From NCBI GenBank assembly GCA_007844125.1, contig CM017563.1, positions 35,715,921 to 35,779,920 on the forward strand: a stretch of DNA of 64,000 nt, read 5' to 3'. Of the stretch, positions 35,301 through 50,300 are shown in pieces. A program made the position numbers and the translations under genes. Source of the stretch: Sinonovacula constricta. Its lineage: Eukaryota; Mollusca; Bivalvia; Cardiida; Solecurtidae. Numbering within the stretch: position 1 is the stretch's first letter; every line of letters begins with the position of its first letter. Under the pieces are notes generated by a model, which was given only the letters and a program-made list of their open reading frames with translations, did not search any database and had not been told where the DNA came from.

Positions 35301-38300
35301 AAATTAAAATTTAGTATGGATTTCAAGAATCATAAAGGTTATATCAATTTCTAACAAAAAGAAGTCCATGCATTTACTCTAATACACCAGATGGAACACA
35401 CAACTGAAACACGTACCTGAGGTTAAGTTTGATGGCATTTCTGTTGAGAGTGGCCTCCAGAATGTTCATATAGGTTACTATACTGCCACACAGCAGGCTC
35501 ATGGTGTAGCAGCGACACCCCACTGGCACAAATACAAAATATTGCTTATCATTAAAGTGACATGGTGTAACAGCGACACCCATCTGGTACAAACACAAAA
35601 TATGGCATATCATTTAAAACACATGGTGTAACAGCGACACCCCACTGGGACAAATACACAATATTGCATATCATTAAAGTGACATGGTGTAACAGCAACA
35701 CCCCACTGGCACAAATACAAAATATTGCATATCATTAAAGTGACATGGTGTAACAGTTACACCCCACTGGCACAAATACACAAAACTGCATATCATTTAA
35801 GTGACATGGTATAGCAGCGACATCCCACTGGCACAAATACACAATACTGCATATCATTAAAGTGACATGGTGTAACAGCAACACCCCACTGGCACAAATA
35901 CAAAATATTGCATATCATTAAAGTGACATGGTGTAACAGTTACACCCCACTGGCACAAATACAAAATATTGCATATCATTAAAGTGACATGGTGTAACAG
36001 CAACACCCCACTGGTACAAATACAAAATATTGCATATCATTAAAGTGACATGGTGTAGCAGCAACACCCCACTGGCACAAATACACAATACTGCATATCA
36101 TTAAAGTGACATGGTATAGCAGCGAAATCCCACTGGCACAAATACACAATACTGCATATCATTAAAGTGACATGGTGTAACAGCAACACCCCACTGGCAC
36201 AAATACAAAATATTGCATATCATTAAAGTGACATGGTGTAACAGTTACACCCCACTGGCACAAATACAAAATATTGCATATCATTAAAGTGACATGGTGT
36301 AACAGCAACACCCCACTGGTACAAATACAAAATATTGCATATCATTAAAGTGACATGGTGTAACAGCAACACCCCACTGGCACAAATACAAAATATTGCA
36401 TATCATTAAAGTGACATGGTGTAACAGCAACACCCCACTGGCACAAATACAAAATATTGCATATCATTAAAGTGACATGGTGTAAACAGCAACACCCCAC
36501 TGGTACAAATACACAATACTGCATATCATTTAAGTGACATGGTGTAAACAGCAACACCCCACTGGTACAAATACACAATACTGTATATCATTTAAGTGAC
36601 ATGGTGTAACAGCGACACCCAACTGGTACAAATACACAATACTGCATATCATTTAAGTGACATGGTGTAAACAGAAACACCCCACTGGTACAAATACACA
36701 ATACTGTATATCATTTAAGTGACATGGTGTAAACAGCAACACCCCACTGGTACAAATACACAATACTGCATATCATTTAAGTGACATGGTGTAAACAGAA
36801 ACACCCCACTGGTACAAATACACAATACTGTATATCATTTAAGTGACATGGTGTAACAGCGACACCCCACTGGCACAAATACACAAAACTGTATATCATT
36901 TAAGAGACATGGTGTAGCAGCGACACCCCACTGGTACAAATACACAATACTGTATATCATTTAAGAGACATGGTGTAACAGCAACACCCCACTGGCACAT
37001 ATACACAAAATATTGCATATCACCGGCCGCAATAGCTCAGATGGTAGAGCGTCGGCTTGCGGATCGGGAGGTCGCGGGTTCGAACCCCGACCGGGTCAAA
37101 CCAAAGACTTTAAAGTTGGTAGTAGTGGCTTCCCTCCTAACGCTCGGGACTAAGGGGACAGCATTACGCCTGACTAGTCGGTGTCAGTATAATGGACCGG
37201 CCGGGTTCAGTCCCTGGGCACCTCATAAGTGCTCCTGTGCTATAATGATAGAAATGTCACTGCACAGTATCGGCAAAAATGCCGGCAAATCCCAATCCCT
37301 ATTGCATATCATTCAAGTGACATGGTGTAAACAGCAACACCCCACTGGCACAAATACACAAAACTGCATACCATTTAAGTGACATGGTGTAACAGAAACA
37401 CCCCTCTGGCACAAATACAAAATACTGCATATCATTAAAGTGACATGGTGTAACAGTGACACCCCACTGGCATAAATACAAAATACTGCATATCATTTAA
37501 GTGACATGGTGTAAACAGTGGCACCCCACTGGCATAAATACAAAATACTGCATATCATTTAAGTGACATGGTGCAACAGAAACACCCCTCTGGCACAAAT
37601 ACAAAATACTGCATATCATTTAAGTGACATGGTGCAACAGAAACACCCCTCTGGCACAAATACAAAATACTGCATATCATTTAAGTGACATGGTGTAAAC
37701 AGTGGCACCCCACAGCACAAATCACAACATTGCATATCATTGTTTAGCAGTGAAACTCCACTCGCACAAAGAAAAAAATTTTGAATGCATTTTAGATTTT
37801 ACACTATTTTTGTGGTCTACAGTGTGAACCAATCCTATAACATACAACAGTGTGAAATAATGACCACTTGGATATACTAAAGCTTATAAATACATGAAAA
37901 ATTAATTTAATTTAATTTGTTAGTAAAAAATCTCACCTTTACAAAAGCTTTTATTCTTGCAGTGAGTCCCATGCATGCATGTGTTCTTTGTGGATTCATA
38001 TTCCAGCTTCCAAGCTTTTTCTGAAAAAAGTTCAAAATAAATAAAAATATTGCAAGATACATGTTAAACACAAACTGAAAACATATCAACCATTTACCTC
38101 AGTCAGTCACTGCTGTCAGTTTGTGAATCAACAAAGGCATACAATTCATCATGCGAGACACATGCTCATGTGTTTCCAACATTTATAAAAGCAGGAATTT
38201 CCAAAAAACACACTAATCCTTTACTCACTGAAAAAACCACTAGGGTGGTGTATATTTTATGTTAATAATGGAGATCAGTGTTTCCAATAAGTAAGGGGCA

Positions 38301-41300
38301 AACTATATAGATAAAAAAACCTTTGTTAATGGTGGAGATCAGTGTTTCCAGCAAGTAAGGTGCAAATTACATAACCACAGAACCAAATGTAAATGGTAAA
38401 GATCAGTGTTTTCAGCAAGGAAGGGGCAAATTACATAACCACAGAACCATATGTTAATGGTGGAGATCAGTGTTTCCAGCAAGTAAGGGGCAAATTATAT
38501 AGCTACAGAACCATAATTATGTTAATGGTAGAGATCAGTGTTTCCAGCAAGTAAGGGGCAAATTATATAGCTACAGAACCATATGTTAGTGGTAGAGATC
38601 AGTGTTTCCAGCAAGGAAGGGGCAAATTATATGGCTACAGAACCATAAGTTAGTGGTAGAGATCATTGTTTCCAGCAAGGAAGGGGCAAATTATATAGCT
38701 ACAGAACCATATGTTAATGGTAGAGATCAGTGTTTCCAGCAAGTAAGGGACAAATTATATAGCTACAGAACCATATGTTAAAGGTAGAGATCAGTGTTTC
38801 CAGCAAGTAAGGGGCAAATTATATAGTTACAGAACCATATGTTAGTGGTAGAGATCAGTGTTTCCAGCAAGTAAGGGACAAATTATATAGCCACATAACC
38901 ATATGTTAATGGTAGAGATCAGTGTTTCCATCAAGTAAGAGGCAAATTATATGGCTACAGAACCATATGTTAATGGTAGAGATCAGTGTTTCCATCAAGT
39001 AAGGGGCAAATTATATAGCTACAGAACCATATGTTAATGGTAGAGATCAGTGTTTCCGGCAAGTAAGGGGCAAATTATATAGCTACAGAGCCATATGTTA
39101 ATGGTAGAGATCAGTGTTTCCAGCAAGTAAGGGGCAAATTATATAGCTACAGAACCTTGTGTTAGTGGTAGAGATTAGGGTTTCCAGCAAGTAAGGGGCA
39201 AATTATATAGCTACAGAACCTTATGTTAGTGGTAGAGATCAGGGTTTCCAATAAGTAAGGGGCAAATTATATAGCTAAAGAACCATATGTTAATGGTAGA
39301 GATCAGTGTTTCCAGCAAGTAAGGGGCAAATTATATAGCTACAGAACCATATGTTAGTGGTGGAGGTCAGTGTTTCCAATAAGTAAGGGGCAAATTATAT
39401 AGCTACAGAGCCATATGTTAATGGTAGAGATCAGTGTTTCCAGCAAGTAAGGGGCAAATTATATAGCTACAGAGCCATATGTTAATGGTAGAGATCAGTG
39501 TTTCCAGCAAGGAAGGGGCAAATTATATTCCTACAGAACCAGGTAAACTTGAGTAACAAGAGGTCCAGGTATTCATAAATAATCTTAAGTTATTTTCTGA
39601 CTTGAACTAAGAAATTTCCTTAACTCTAACTGTTGTTCCTTTGATGTAAGAACATAGATATAAGAACATTACTTAAAATTCATTCACAAAACAATTTAAT
39701 CTAAGAAATTTCTTTGTTTTTCTCTAAATGTAGGGAAATTGCTTAATTTAAGTAAGAAAAAGATTCTTTATAGCTTTAAAAATCTCATCCAAGATTTCAT
39801 GCAAACCTTCTGACCAAGTTTGGTGAGAACATGTCCACAAAAGTAGCTTCAAGGATGTTTATAAAGTTTGGGCTGTGTTTTTTTCTCAAGTTTGACCTAA
39901 TGACATACCTTTTGACACTATGTACCCGGTTTCAAACCCAGATTTATTGCAGAAAAACAGAACCAAGTTTGATGAAAACTGGACAATTAATATACCGGTA
40001 GTCTCTTTGGTGTTCACAAGGTTTGTTTTTCCCTAAAATTGGACCTTATGACCTACTTTTTGACGTGTAAGCCAGTTTCAAACATTCTGATTAAGTTCGG
40101 TGATCAGTGGGCCATAAATGAAGCTTCCGGGTGTTCACAAGGTCGACTTTTTTTCTCTCTTAAATTTGACCAAATGACCATTTTAGTTTCAAAGCCAGAT
40201 TTTATGCAAACATTGTGACCAAGTTCAGTAAACAATTTGTCAAAGCTGTACTTTCTAGAGAGTGTCTGCATGATGGCCAACAGATAAGACAATATAGGAT
40301 CAAAAATACTCATCTGGAGTCCAAGGTAATCAAGTGAACCAAAAAATTAGCTAAACTACTGAATCATACATTGAAGACACAAATTCAAAATGCAAAAACT
40401 GGCACTTAAAATGTTGAAAATTCGAATTTACCCAGCCTGCAATTAAAATTTCAAAAAACACAAAAATTATGCCCTGAGTAAAATCCATATAGTGTTACTT
40501 CTGCAGCCAGTTAATACAACTAAGAGTCTCAGAAAGTTCACAGTACCTGCCACTTCCCGTGTGATGGAAATGTATCTGTGGAGAATATCACTCTTTTCTT
40601 CCTCCAGATAGGAGAGTCCTGTGTTAGGTCTGGAAAACAACACAGCATTGTCTGAAGTCTATTTCCTTTTTTTATTCATTCATAAGCAGTAAATGTATTG
40701 TAATATTAATGCTTCATGCTAATGCAGCTTATAACAATAAATTTATTTCTAATGTTAAAAAAAGTAGAATCTCCATTTTTGGACCTGAAACAAAAGAGTC
40801 ACACAGTTAACATCCTGTAGCAGTACCAAATCATCAAATGTTTACAATAGTATGTCTAGCTAGATGTAAATGTGACCATAAAATACAAAATTAACTATAT
40901 TTTTCTTAAACCACCATCTAGAGTACATAAAAACACATGATGCTGTGAAACAAGGAATGTGTTATGTAACCAGCACAGGAAAAGATAGAAATCACTGCTT
41001 CCAGCATTGGTCATTGACAAATGATCTAACCAATGAGTGATTGTGATTTTCAGTTGCTGCCTCGTCACTTTTGTATGTTACTCTATCAAAGTACCTACCT
41101 TGCTACCTTAAATAGATGAGTTGAGTTCTCTTTCTGAGTTGCCAGGATGTACAGTTTCTTTCCCCAAACTTCCCGGCGAGACATGTAGAAGCCATCATAC
41201 TTGCCACTGTGGTTGTTGGCACGCGTTTCTGCCTGCTCCCAACTCATGCCTCGGTCTATGTTCAAGTTCACCAATCTAGAGGCAAGCACACAATGATGTA

Positions 41301-44300
41301 CAGGTAAGTACACCTAGTGATTTCAATCATACATTAAAAGTTTCAGTACAAAACAGTAATAAGTACAAAAGCCGGGTTTTCGCATGAAGTGAAATACAAA
41401 TACAGTTTCAATGTTAGAAGATTAAACAGAAAGATATATTTCTAACAAGGTTAATACAGTATGGCGGGAGAGGTACAGGCATGTATCATACATTTAGATC
41501 TTAAAATCGGTACTAAACTCGAACAATAGTATATATTTAGTATTCATTATCCACCTAGGTCTTTTATTAAACAGTCTTATATAACAGACAGGCTTCATTC
41601 CTTGAAATGAAATCAATAAGGGTAAATAGCCTGCTTGTGATAGGAAAAAGAGGTGGCCATTGCAAGAACAAGGGCCAATATAAATTAATATAGAAAATGA
41701 CTTTCAATGAAAATATATTTCATGAATACCAGCTCTTGGTAACTTTGTGTAAAACTGCTATTTATTTTAATGAACATGGTTGTTTTGCAATTTCAAATCC
41801 AATCCAATTAAATGCAATATTTGACTGCATTTCTATATTGCTGATGCCCCTGATAAACTGTAGCATTTAAATCATATGACAAATCTTGCACATATAAAAT
41901 CTACTAAACAGTCTTATTTTACATAAATAATGATTCCAGCTAAAACAATCAATCTTGGATTTTAAAGCCGTATAAATGCATATAAATGCATCTTCATACA
42001 TTATGTATGTTTAGCAAAAGTGTAAACAAATTTGCAAGTTATTCTGTATTGCATTGTGTTAATTTGGTTATCTGGTTATGTGCCATGACATTCTACAATT
42101 AACAGCATTATTCTATACTGAGACAGAAAACAAGGAATACAAGCTGTAGGCAGTGTTATTGAGAAACTATTAAGATGGATTTGGCTCCGTATAAACATCC
42201 AGAGCTGGAGCTAACTACCAATGTGCAGTGGCTGATCGCCATTTTAACCCCACCATGTAAGAGTGTTCTAGGATTAAAGGGGCGAAACAATCACAGATGC
42301 ATGGCTCCCAGCTAAAGACGTTGCTAGTTTTGATGCAGTAAAGACACTCTATTAAACAAAGTACATGTTTGAAACAAGAAAATTGTTATTTATATGTATC
42401 GACATAGTCATTAAGACTGTATAACTATTGTAGAATCACTGTTCTTGTGTGTGTGTTTTCAGATGACTAACAATCATTCTTATAAAGTTTGTTTCAGCTG
42501 ATGTTACTTCTTGACTTTTCTCAATTCTAGCCAATGAACATAATACCTAAATGGAATGTAACACACCTATTGTTTGGAAATAATGATCATGCACAATTTA
42601 TTATGAACAATCTCAGAAGATCATATGCTGTAACATAAAATCATTGGTTTCTTTTATGACAAATGCAATTTTTATGGATCAAAAATGTAAAGACACATTT
42701 TTGAATAAACTTTGAAAGGGGGCAGTCAGCTGGAAAGTTCTGACTGGGAATTGAACCCATGAAATGGTGAGAAAAGTGGGTTTAAATTGTCAATTTTACC
42801 CACAGCACACAGTCAAAACCACCTCACTGTGTGTAAATAGTTATAGATTTAGCTTTACATCACACCATGACAGGCAAAGATCACATGAAGTCAAAAGTAA
42901 ATAATTAAAAAATTGGCATTAACATTAACACTTGAAATATGACATCTGACTTTTTCTTTTTATATACATTGCAGTGACCATTTATTATCATTATTGCAAC
43001 ATCCAGCTTTCTGGTAGAGGAAGACCCAAGATACATGTCTGGGTAGAACCACTGGAGCACGGCAAGTCAGCTGGAAGACCTCCTCACATTAAGTCCTTCG
43101 CCTCAAACCCATGCGGTGAGAGGCTAAGCAGTCAGAGGAGTTACAAATGGGCGACTACCACTAAGCCACGGGCGCCCCCTGACATCTGATTTTAAGGTTT
43201 GATTATTTACTGATAAAGTGATATCAAAACCAAATCTGTTACTTAAATGATACTTCTAAATTAATAAAAGTGACAATGTGATTAAAAATAACTAAAACAA
43301 GAAAATAACACATGTAAAATATAATAATTGTTACCTAGTTGAAGTATGGCTCTTGTTAAACTCAGCGAAGACTTCCATGGGCTTGCCAACTATCTCAACA
43401 GATGAAGCCATGATGTCCAACATACCTTCATTGTATCTGATTAACAAAAACAGCAATTTGTATTAAGCAACAACACAAATATACATGATTCGTGGATGGA
43501 TGATCTTAAATATATGTGGGCAAAATAATGCAAAACACAATTGGATTACCAGATACAAAACCAGTATGTGTAAAGATATAAATGCGCAGTTATAAATTAA
43601 TCCTTTAAGAAAATACATGAACATTTTTTTCCCACTTTTACATATCTTATAAGGAGGTTATAACATAAGCTGTCATTTAATACAAACATTTACTAAACGA
43701 GTTCAAGAAAAGTACTAGTAAGTAATCCTATGGCAAGGTTACTATCATTTTTCCTGGATGAGTTTTATGTTTGTATTAAATGACAACAAGTGTCAGATTC
43801 TTTTTAACACATGATTTTAGTCACCAATATACGATAAAAATATTACAACAATTGTTGGTGAAATCGTGATACGAGATGATCTGCATTAAGATGACATCGC
43901 TCAAAAATATGTTGTACACTGGTGTAATATAATAAAATATGTAATGGGTGTATTGAATGAAAAACAAGGAGAATCATGTGATAAATATGAAATAACAGAT
44001 TTACATGAATATAGGGGAAATAAGCTAACACTTCTAGGAGTGTCCCATCTTGAGAGATTAATGAAAAATTAAGATAATCTAATTCTATGCTGTGAAAACT
44101 TATTACAATAGCTTAAGAATACTCTTATTAATACATAATTAACAATTATTATCATAAAATTAACAAAATGTTTACCTTCCTTCCTTTTTAGCATACTGAA
44201 TAGCTAGCTTGATGCATTCAGTGAAGTATGTAAAAATCTGGAAAACAATTAGAAAACATAATTGAGCATGATAAGAATATTGGCAATAAATCAGGCTTTA

Positions 44301-47300
44301 GTTAAACATCACATTAAAGAACGATGCTTTTACTCATATTCTTACATGTACATTGCTGACATCTCTTTTACCAATCCTTGCACTCATAACAGACATAAAA
44401 TAATCTTGAACTGACCTACATGTTATTAAGATAACTTAAGGCTGTGCCATTATCAATTTAACAATGGATTTTGTGGCACTGTTCTAAACCAGAAAAACTG
44501 AAACTGTTCACTATGGCATTTCATTTGGAAACTTCGTAACCTCTTTCATGGATTCCATATTACATATATGCACCACTTGCTATGTTATGAGTACATCTCA
44601 AACGTAAGATCACATACTGCATAAAGACCACATACTATCCAAAAAATGAATACTGTCCCACAAGCATTTACCATGTTTAAGATCACATACTACATAAAGA
44701 CCTCATACTATCCAAAGACTGAATACTGTTCCACAAGCATTTACCATGTTTAAGATCACATACTACATAAAGACCACATACTATCCAAAGAATGAATACT
44801 GTCCAACAAGCATATACCATGCTTAAGACCACATACTACATAAAGACCACATACTATCCAAAGAATGAATACTGTCCCACAAGCATTTACCATGTTTAAG
44901 ATCACATACCACATGAAGACTACATACTATCCAAAGAATGAATACTGTCCCACAAGCATTTACCATGTTTAAGATCACATACCACATGTAGACAACATAC
45001 TATCCAAAGAATGAATACTGTTCCACAAGCATTTACCATGCTTAAGACCACATACTACATAAAGACCACATACTATCCAAAGAATGAATACTGTTCCACA
45101 AGCATTTACCATGTTTAAGATCACATACTACATAAAGACCACATACCATCCAAAGAATGAATACTGTCCCACAAGATTTACCATGTTTAAGATCACATAC
45201 CACATGTAGACAACATACTATCCAAAGAATGAATACTGTCCCACAAGCATTTACCATGTTTAAGATCACATACTACATGTAGACAACATACTATCCAAAA
45301 AATGAATACTGTTCCACAAGCATTAACCATGTTTAAGATCACATACTACATAAAGACCACATACGATCCAAAGAATGAATACTGTCCCACAAGCATTTAC
45401 CATGTTTAAGATCACATACCACATGTAGACCACATACTATCCAAAGAATGAATACTGTCCCACAAGCATTTACCATGTTTAAGATCACATACTACATAAA
45501 GACCACATCTTATCCAAAGAATGAATACTGTCTCACAAGCATTTACCATGTTTAAGATCACATACTACATAAAGACCACATCTTATCCAAAGAATGAATA
45601 CTGTTCCACAAGCATTTACCATGTTTAAGACCACATACTTCATAAAGACCACATACTATCCAAAGAATGAATACTGTCCCACAAGCATTTACCATGTTTA
45701 AGATCACATACCACATGTAGACAACATACTATCCAAAGAATGAATACTGTCCCACACGCATTTACCATGTTTAAGATCACATACTACATAAAGACCACAT
45801 ACTATCCAAAGAATGAATACTGTCCCACAAGCATTTACCATGTTTAAGATCACATATCACATGTAGACAACATACTATCCAAAGAATGAATACTGTCCCA
45901 CAAGCATTTACCATGCTAAGATTACATACTACATAAAGATAACATAATATTCTGCAAGCATATACAACACCATTTACATAACCACATCAAACATAAAGAC
46001 AACATAATTTCCCAAGAGCATATAGCCCTGGAGCACATACCATGTTAGGAGGGGCCACCCCTGCAGGAGCAGTTAGATGCCAACTTATATCTCCTCAGCC
46101 CATCACCATGTGGATTTGAGTCCGAAATAAGGCAAAAACTTTTATGTAGGGAGGTTTTCCAGCTTACCTGCGGTTCTCCACTGGTTCTACCCAGACATAA
46201 GTTTGGTGCCTTCCTCCACCAATAAAATTAGCTGGACATTACCAAAATGATCAGAATCATGTTGGTACAAAGTAACAAAAAAAAAACAACATGTTAAGTG
46301 CATGTACCACATGACAACAAGTACAATCCAATAAGTACACACCATGTTCTGTTGTTCCACTTTCAGTCCTAGAATCCTGTTGAGGAACTTGCTCACATCA
46401 CCTGTATCCTTCTCCTTCAGTGTGAGGCCTGTCCTCAACATGCACACGTCCACCAGTCCCATCAATACCAAGCTCTCCTGGAGACACACACAACAAATAG
46501 ATCTGTGTTGGTATAACCCTGTACTTGTTGAATAGGTAAATAAGAAAAGGTCCTATCAAAAATTTTCACAGATATTTAAATCTAATTTACCTGCAGACAA
46601 AGGCAAACAGGGTTAATGTACATGTGACAAAAACAGAGATGAGACATATCACACAAAAAGAAAAACCATCAGTTACTGCCTTGGAAAACACCATTAGGTT
46701 GGGGCATGTTTTATGCTTATGGGATGAAAGTGGTTACCAGAATGTAAAGGGTACAGCCTCAATATTAACATTTCAGTTATGTATCATGCATATTCGCCCC
46801 TGTTATTTTTGTCCATGTCCCCTCTTTTTTACTACCAGCTGGCCCTCTGACAGCACTTAATACTTGAATGGGATTAGCTGGCATTTTTGCCGATACTGTG
46901 CAGACATTTCTATCATTACAGCACAGGGGCACTTATGAGGTGCCCAGGGACTGAACCCGGCCGGTCCATTATACTGACACCGACGAGTCAGGCGTAATGC
47001 TGTCCCCGTAGCCCCGAGCGTTAGGAGGGAAGCCACTACTACCAACTATAAAGTCTTTGGTATGACCCGGCCGGGGTTCGAACCCACGACCTCCCGATCC
47101 GCAAGCCGACGCTCTACCATCTGAGCTATTGCAATGGGACTACCCTTATAATTACTTTAGAGCAAGAAATACCCTAACCATATGACATAGGACAATATTT
47201 ATATATTTTTGCTTCTGTTATTCACTTGTCATTTGAAACATGCAAGAATTACTATCCATATACAAATTAGTGCATTCATCTGCCACTTTATCAGGAATCA

Positions 47301-50300
47301 TGAAAAAAGATAAAACTTATATTAGACGACAGGTTCAACTTACCTGCATTTGCTGGTTAAATGTATCAAAGTTATATTTGTCTTCACAAATCTTTGTCAA
47401 TGAAATGCCTGGTGCTAATGTTTTCTGAAAAGGAAGTTGAATTACATTCATCATACAATAAAAAAAGATTAAAACTATGTAGACTCAATTTAATTACAAC
47501 TGCATAAATATATCGACATTTCCGTTAGTCAGGTTAGAAAATGTTAAAATCTTTGTGCCAGTTTTACGACAATCTGTCAAAATTGATTAAAATAATTAGT
47601 AGGTGCATAATAACACTAAAGAAAAGATATGCAAGATATGTTTTGTGATGGTTTTGGAAATACATTGCAGCGACCAATTATGATCATTATAGCAACGTCC
47701 AGCTTTTTGGTGCGGGAAGAACCCAGACAAATGTCTGGGTAGAACCACTAACGCACCACAAGTCAGCTGGAGAAGGACCTTCCCACATTAAGTCCTTCGC
47801 TCAGAAAGAGACTTGAACCCACATGGTGAGAGGCTATGAAGTCAGAGGAGTTATGAATCGGCAACTACAACTACGCCACGCCCCCTGAAAGATGTTTTTA
47901 TACTTTAGTATTTATTATATGGCATGCAATGTATTTCAAGGTAATTATCATCAAGTTTACATCAACAGAAAGAAAGCATGTAATAAAATGACAATGCAAA
48001 CAAACATGGGAGGTGGTATACATATACAAAAAAATAATACAGGTATTAGTATAAGTTTATAATTACAAAGTGTTATGACTTAAATTTTTCTGTCCAATTC
48101 ATTTTGCAATCAACTGTTTCACTTTCTGTATGGGATTTTGAACCTATAAAGTTTATCAGAACTGGAAGCATTTTTAATTTTATATCTCTGATTCAGACAT
48201 TGAAAATTAATTTAATATATTACTAATTCAACTTAAAAATTACAACAATACCAGTTTGAACTTATTTGGGACTATATATTTGAAAAGAACAAGCTAAAAT
48301 TGAGAAAAAATCTTTTTTAATAATAATAATAATAATAATAATTATATAAAATTATTACCTCTTTGCCAGATTTATAATATCTTTAAGGGTGGTTTTATTT
48401 CTAGCATTTTTGTTACAACATAGTGACAAAGTTAACGTCATATTGGAAATGTCCAGTAATTAATGTGGGAACAAGACCCCAGACAAATGTCTGGGTAAAA
48501 CCACTGTTGCACTACAGGTTAGCTGGTCCCTACATGAAAGTTTTCACCCTGACTGGGACTTGGAACCCACTCGGTGAAGGGGCTAAGGAGCTAAAAGTCA
48601 GCAACTCTAACTACTTGGACAGGCCATCCCCTCTTTAAGGGTGGATTTTGAAATTCACGAGACTTACATGACAAATGTTGTGATACATTGTTCTCAGGGC
48701 ATTACGGCCATAGGCTGTGTCAAAGTTGAACTCCTGAAGGTCAGCGCCTGTGGCAGCCCGCCTGTCACCCTTCGTCAAAGCACCTGGAATAAAGTGAATA
48801 AGTCTGCAATAAAACTGCTGATAAAATGTCTTGTAACTTCAAACTCCTGCTATACTTGCTGTAAGAAGACCAAATGTCTGTGTAGAACCACTAGCATAAA
48901 TGTTGATGATGATGATGATGATGAAGATTGTGAGACTTTCTACAGAAACTTCCTTCACCTTATACCACTATTGTTTGCTGTTGCATGGCAGGAGATGCTA
49001 GCCAATAAGCCAAAAAAGTGCCAGCAGACTACAAACAGCTGATAGACACATTCCTTGAAGGACTGTGGGCACTTTGCTTTGTGATGGTAATCATATGCAG
49101 AGCATCTTTCTATGGTTGGCATAGAGAACATGGCTGCTGTAATGAGGAGACAATTTGACAGTTTGGCCACCAAGATGGGAAAGACCAGGAAGACTTGGTC
49201 GGGAAATCTTTAGATTATTTGACTCTAGTTAGATTTAAATCATGCAGCAGACCAAAAGACATGATTCCACTTGCCAAAACTTTTTTTCAGTTGAGATTTT
49301 GGGAATCAAAATTCAGCTTAAGCAAAATCTCTGCTAAGAATGCTTTTGCAAGAGTGGCATGGAACCATACAATATCAGAAGATTTAGCATTACTTTATCA
49401 TGACTTAGTATGTGCTATGGGCAGGAAAGCCTAGATTAGCATTGCTAAACTATTTTTAAAAAATAAATATTTACTTTAAAGTGTGTCTCTCTTTTGAAGA
49501 TTGGTGTTTTTCAATTACAAAACAGTAAAAATTATTGCAATAGCTTGCTCCTAGCCTAAGTTATGCTACTGTTTGTGAAACAACTATATGCGGCAACAAA
49601 AACAAAAAATAACAAGAAATAATAAAAACATGACCCAGAGAATATTAGGTGCAAAAACCATATATTTTATATATGTTTTTAACATAAGTAACTTAAATGT
49701 TCCATAATAAATAACATAGGCATTACCAAATGTACTTAAAGCATGTATTATACAGGAAAATACCACCTGCAAGGTCAACAACTACTCATTATTTATTGGT
49801 CATAGAACGGGACAAAAACCAGGAAATAGATAATAAATAAGTGAAAGACATTTAAATAATGATGTACTGAAATTGCATTTTAGGGTCTAATAAAGACTTA
49901 TAAATGCTTTTGTCTGTAAAAAGCTAATGCAGGGGTGTTTAGACATTATTAAATTAAATTATTTACTCTTGTGAATGGGTAATTATTATGAAGAAAAATA
50001 ATAAATTGTTCACGAACATTAGTTTGTTTTGTGTGTTTTTGTTGGAAAAAAAAACACACACCTAGTAAACTACTAAACTAGAGCTAAACAAAGAACAGAA
50101 CTTAGCAAGTACACATGCATGCAGGTACATGAGGCCTAAGAATTATTTCTGTAATATTTGTAATTTTGACCAAAAAGCATAATGTATATATCTATGCTGA
50201 TTGCCAATGGCAGGGCTTTTTTCCCTTCTTTAGTAGGAGAATTCCCCCCAAAAAATTCTTTATAACCATGCAGTTTTCCTCAGGAAGTTACTTTACATCA

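Noticed and set aside
35374..35613. Separate 79-residue gene
   Set aside because: It is the SBNO exon 35417-35522 read through its acceptor into array units.
37023..37100. Functional tRNA gene
   Set aside because: A and B boxes are present but the anticodon arm does not fold properly, and the sequence continues into a SINE body shared with two other copies.
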